Source: Clostridiales bacterium
GTDB taxonomy: Bacteria > Bacillota > Clostridia > Oscillospirales > Acutalibacteraceae
Assembly (NCBI GenBank): GCA_022791355.1
Contig: JAAVYX010000011.1
Coordinates: 1 to 6,837 of the forward strand
DNA: 6,837 bases
Reading direction: 5' to 3'
The notes under the pieces are model-generated. The model had not been told where the DNA came from and made no database searches. It saw only the letters and a list, made by a program, of their open reading frames with translations. The position numbers and the translations under genes were made by a program. Shown in pieces: positions 6,569-6,837 of the stretch. How positions within the stretch are numbered: the stretch's first letter is position 1; every line of letters starts with the position of its first letter.

Positions 6569-6643
6569 CCCGCCGCGTCCCTTCCGTAAAGATCTTGCCG
6601 CCTTGTAAGGGGATGATGGGGACTTTGTCCGAGCCCCCGCCTT

Positions 6644-6702
6644 CGCTTTACACTTCAGCGCAACAGAACCGCCGGTTCCAGCGGAGGGAGTGTCGAAAAG
6701 CG
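6644..6702. repeat. 59-base imperfect hairpin
   Basis: Stem parts are CGCTTT (6644-6649) with AAAGCG (6697-6702), ACACT (6650-6654) with AGTGT (6689-6693) after a three-base bulge, CGC (6659-6661) with GCG (6681-6683), and an apical GAACC-GCC-GGTTC (6666-6678). The left arm also pairs with an upstream GTAAAG (6586-6591), giving an alternative fold. Confidence 0.5.
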
Positions 6703-6705
6703 ATT

Positions 6706-6740
6706 GCGGTTACCATATACGTTTTTGGTATAATAACCGC
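6706..6740. repeat. Imperfect hairpin sharing an arm with the next one
   Basis: GCGGTTA (6706-6712) pairs with TAACCGC (6734-6740), and TATAC (6716-6720) with GTATA (6728-6732), around a T-rich loop. Its right arm is the left arm of the perfect hairpin 6727-6757, so only one of the two can form in a given strand. Confidence 0.6.
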
Positions 6741-6757
6741 AAAGCGGTTATTATACC
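6727..6757. repeat. Perfect 14-bp hairpin, GGTATAAT type
   Basis: GGTATAATAACCGC (6727-6740), loop AAA, GCGGTTATTATACC (6744-6757), with no mismatch. The arm contains TATAAT, also reading TGGTATAAT like an extended -10. A second copy with two changes starts at 6819. Confidence 0.9.
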
Positions 6758-6765
6758 CGACGGAT

Positions 6766-6793
6766 GGCCCCACGCGCGGAGCGCGGGGTTGCC
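6766..6793. repeat. GC-rich bulged hairpin
   Basis: GGC (6766-6768) pairs with GCC (6791-6793), CCC (6769-6771) with GGG (6786-6788) and CGCGC (6773-6777) with GCGCG (6781-6785), around the loop GGA, with small bulges at 6772 and 6789-6790. It sits between the two perfect hairpins. Confidence 0.6.
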
Positions 6794-6794
6794 A

Positions 6795-6826
6795 ATTATA
6801 CCATAGGCTTGCGCCTATGGTATAAT
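6795..6826. repeat. Perfect 14-bp hairpin, ATTATACC type
   Basis: ATTATACCATAGGC (6795-6808), loop TTGC, GCCTATGGTATAAT (6813-6826), with no mismatch. The right arm continues directly into the partial repeat starting at 6819, so the two structures overlap by eight bases. Confidence 0.9.
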
Positions 6827-6837
6827 GTCCGCAAAGC
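6819..6837 (+). repeat. Second, partial copy of the GGTATAAT repeat, cut by the window end
   Basis: GGTATAATGTCCGCAAAGC matches 6727-6745 at 17 of 19 positions; the two differences (GT for AA) lie in the stem. The offset is 92 bases. By analogy the next bases should complete a hairpin. Confidence 0.75.

Larger units (their letters stand above)
6569..6837. other. Structured non-coding tail after the ABC-F gene
   Basis: No credible gene: a plus frame stays open to 6825 but begins inside the ABC-F gene, lacks a ribosome binding site and runs through all the palindromes. Almost the whole stretch from 6586 can be folded into hairpins, entered separately. No hairpin is followed by a T-run, so none is a classic terminator. 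The density of palindromes is far above the rest of the window. Confidence 0.6.

Noticed and set aside
6727..6757. Rho-independent terminator of the ABC-F gene
   Set aside because: The hairpin stem is AT-rich and is followed by CGACGGATGG, without a T-run on the plus strand.
6517..6825. Plus-strand ORF of 102 codons overlapping the ABC-F end
   Set aside because: Starts inside the ABC-F gene, no ribosome binding site, and crosses all the perfect palindromes, which argues against coding.
6706..6837. CRISPR array
   Set aside because: The repeats are self-complementary palindromes of different types with shared arms, not regular direct repeats with unique spacers.

Overview
The window looks like a chromosomal segment of an anaerobic, fairly GC-rich Firmicute, probably a Clostridia member of the Oscillospiraceae type. 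The evidence is a NuoE-like hydrogenase subunit followed directly by a small HATPase gene, strong AGGAGG-type ribosome binding sites, sigma-A promoters close to TTGACA-17-TATAAT, and an ABC-F protein of the Uup/YdiF type. The taxonomic placement is inference from gene content and style, not from a marker gene.

Layout. Bases 1-703 (minus strand) hold the start of an operon: a thioredoxin-fold [2Fe-2S] NuoE/HydC-like subunit, then the first 68 codons of a GHKL-type ATP-binding protein, joined by a TGATG stop/start overlap. Such pairs normally lead into the NADH-binding and [FeFe]-hydrogenase subunits of a bifurcating hydrogenase, which would lie left of base 1. A 721-base intergenic stretch (704-1424) follows. 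It holds the probable long leader of that operon, a GTTAG-N6-CTAAC palindrome, and a good plus-strand promoter for the next gene. Bases 1425-3002 (plus) encode an unrecognised 525-residue membrane protein with a signal peptide, two similar extracytoplasmic domains and three C-terminal membrane helices. It ends at a strong hairpin-plus-T7 terminator that abuts the convergent minus-strand gene 3047-4333, an AI-2E/PerM-family membrane transporter. That gene is driven by an exact-consensus promoter at 4375-4403. Diverging from it, 4652-6568 (plus) encodes a complete ABC-F ATPase with an extended -10 promoter.

The tail, 6569-6837, has no convincing gene but is packed with inverted repeats. They include two perfect 14-bp hairpins built on GGTATAAT/ATTATACC, and a second partial copy of the same unit running off the window end. 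This is the least explained part of the window and the best candidate for something undescribed: a palindromic repeat element or a structured RNA with alternative folds.

The four transcription units appear functionally independent: hydrogen/NADH/ferredoxin redox metabolism, an envelope protein of unknown role, a membrane transporter, and a translation-associated ATPase. Nothing in the window is an obvious phage, IS transposase, CRISPR array, tRNA or rRNA.
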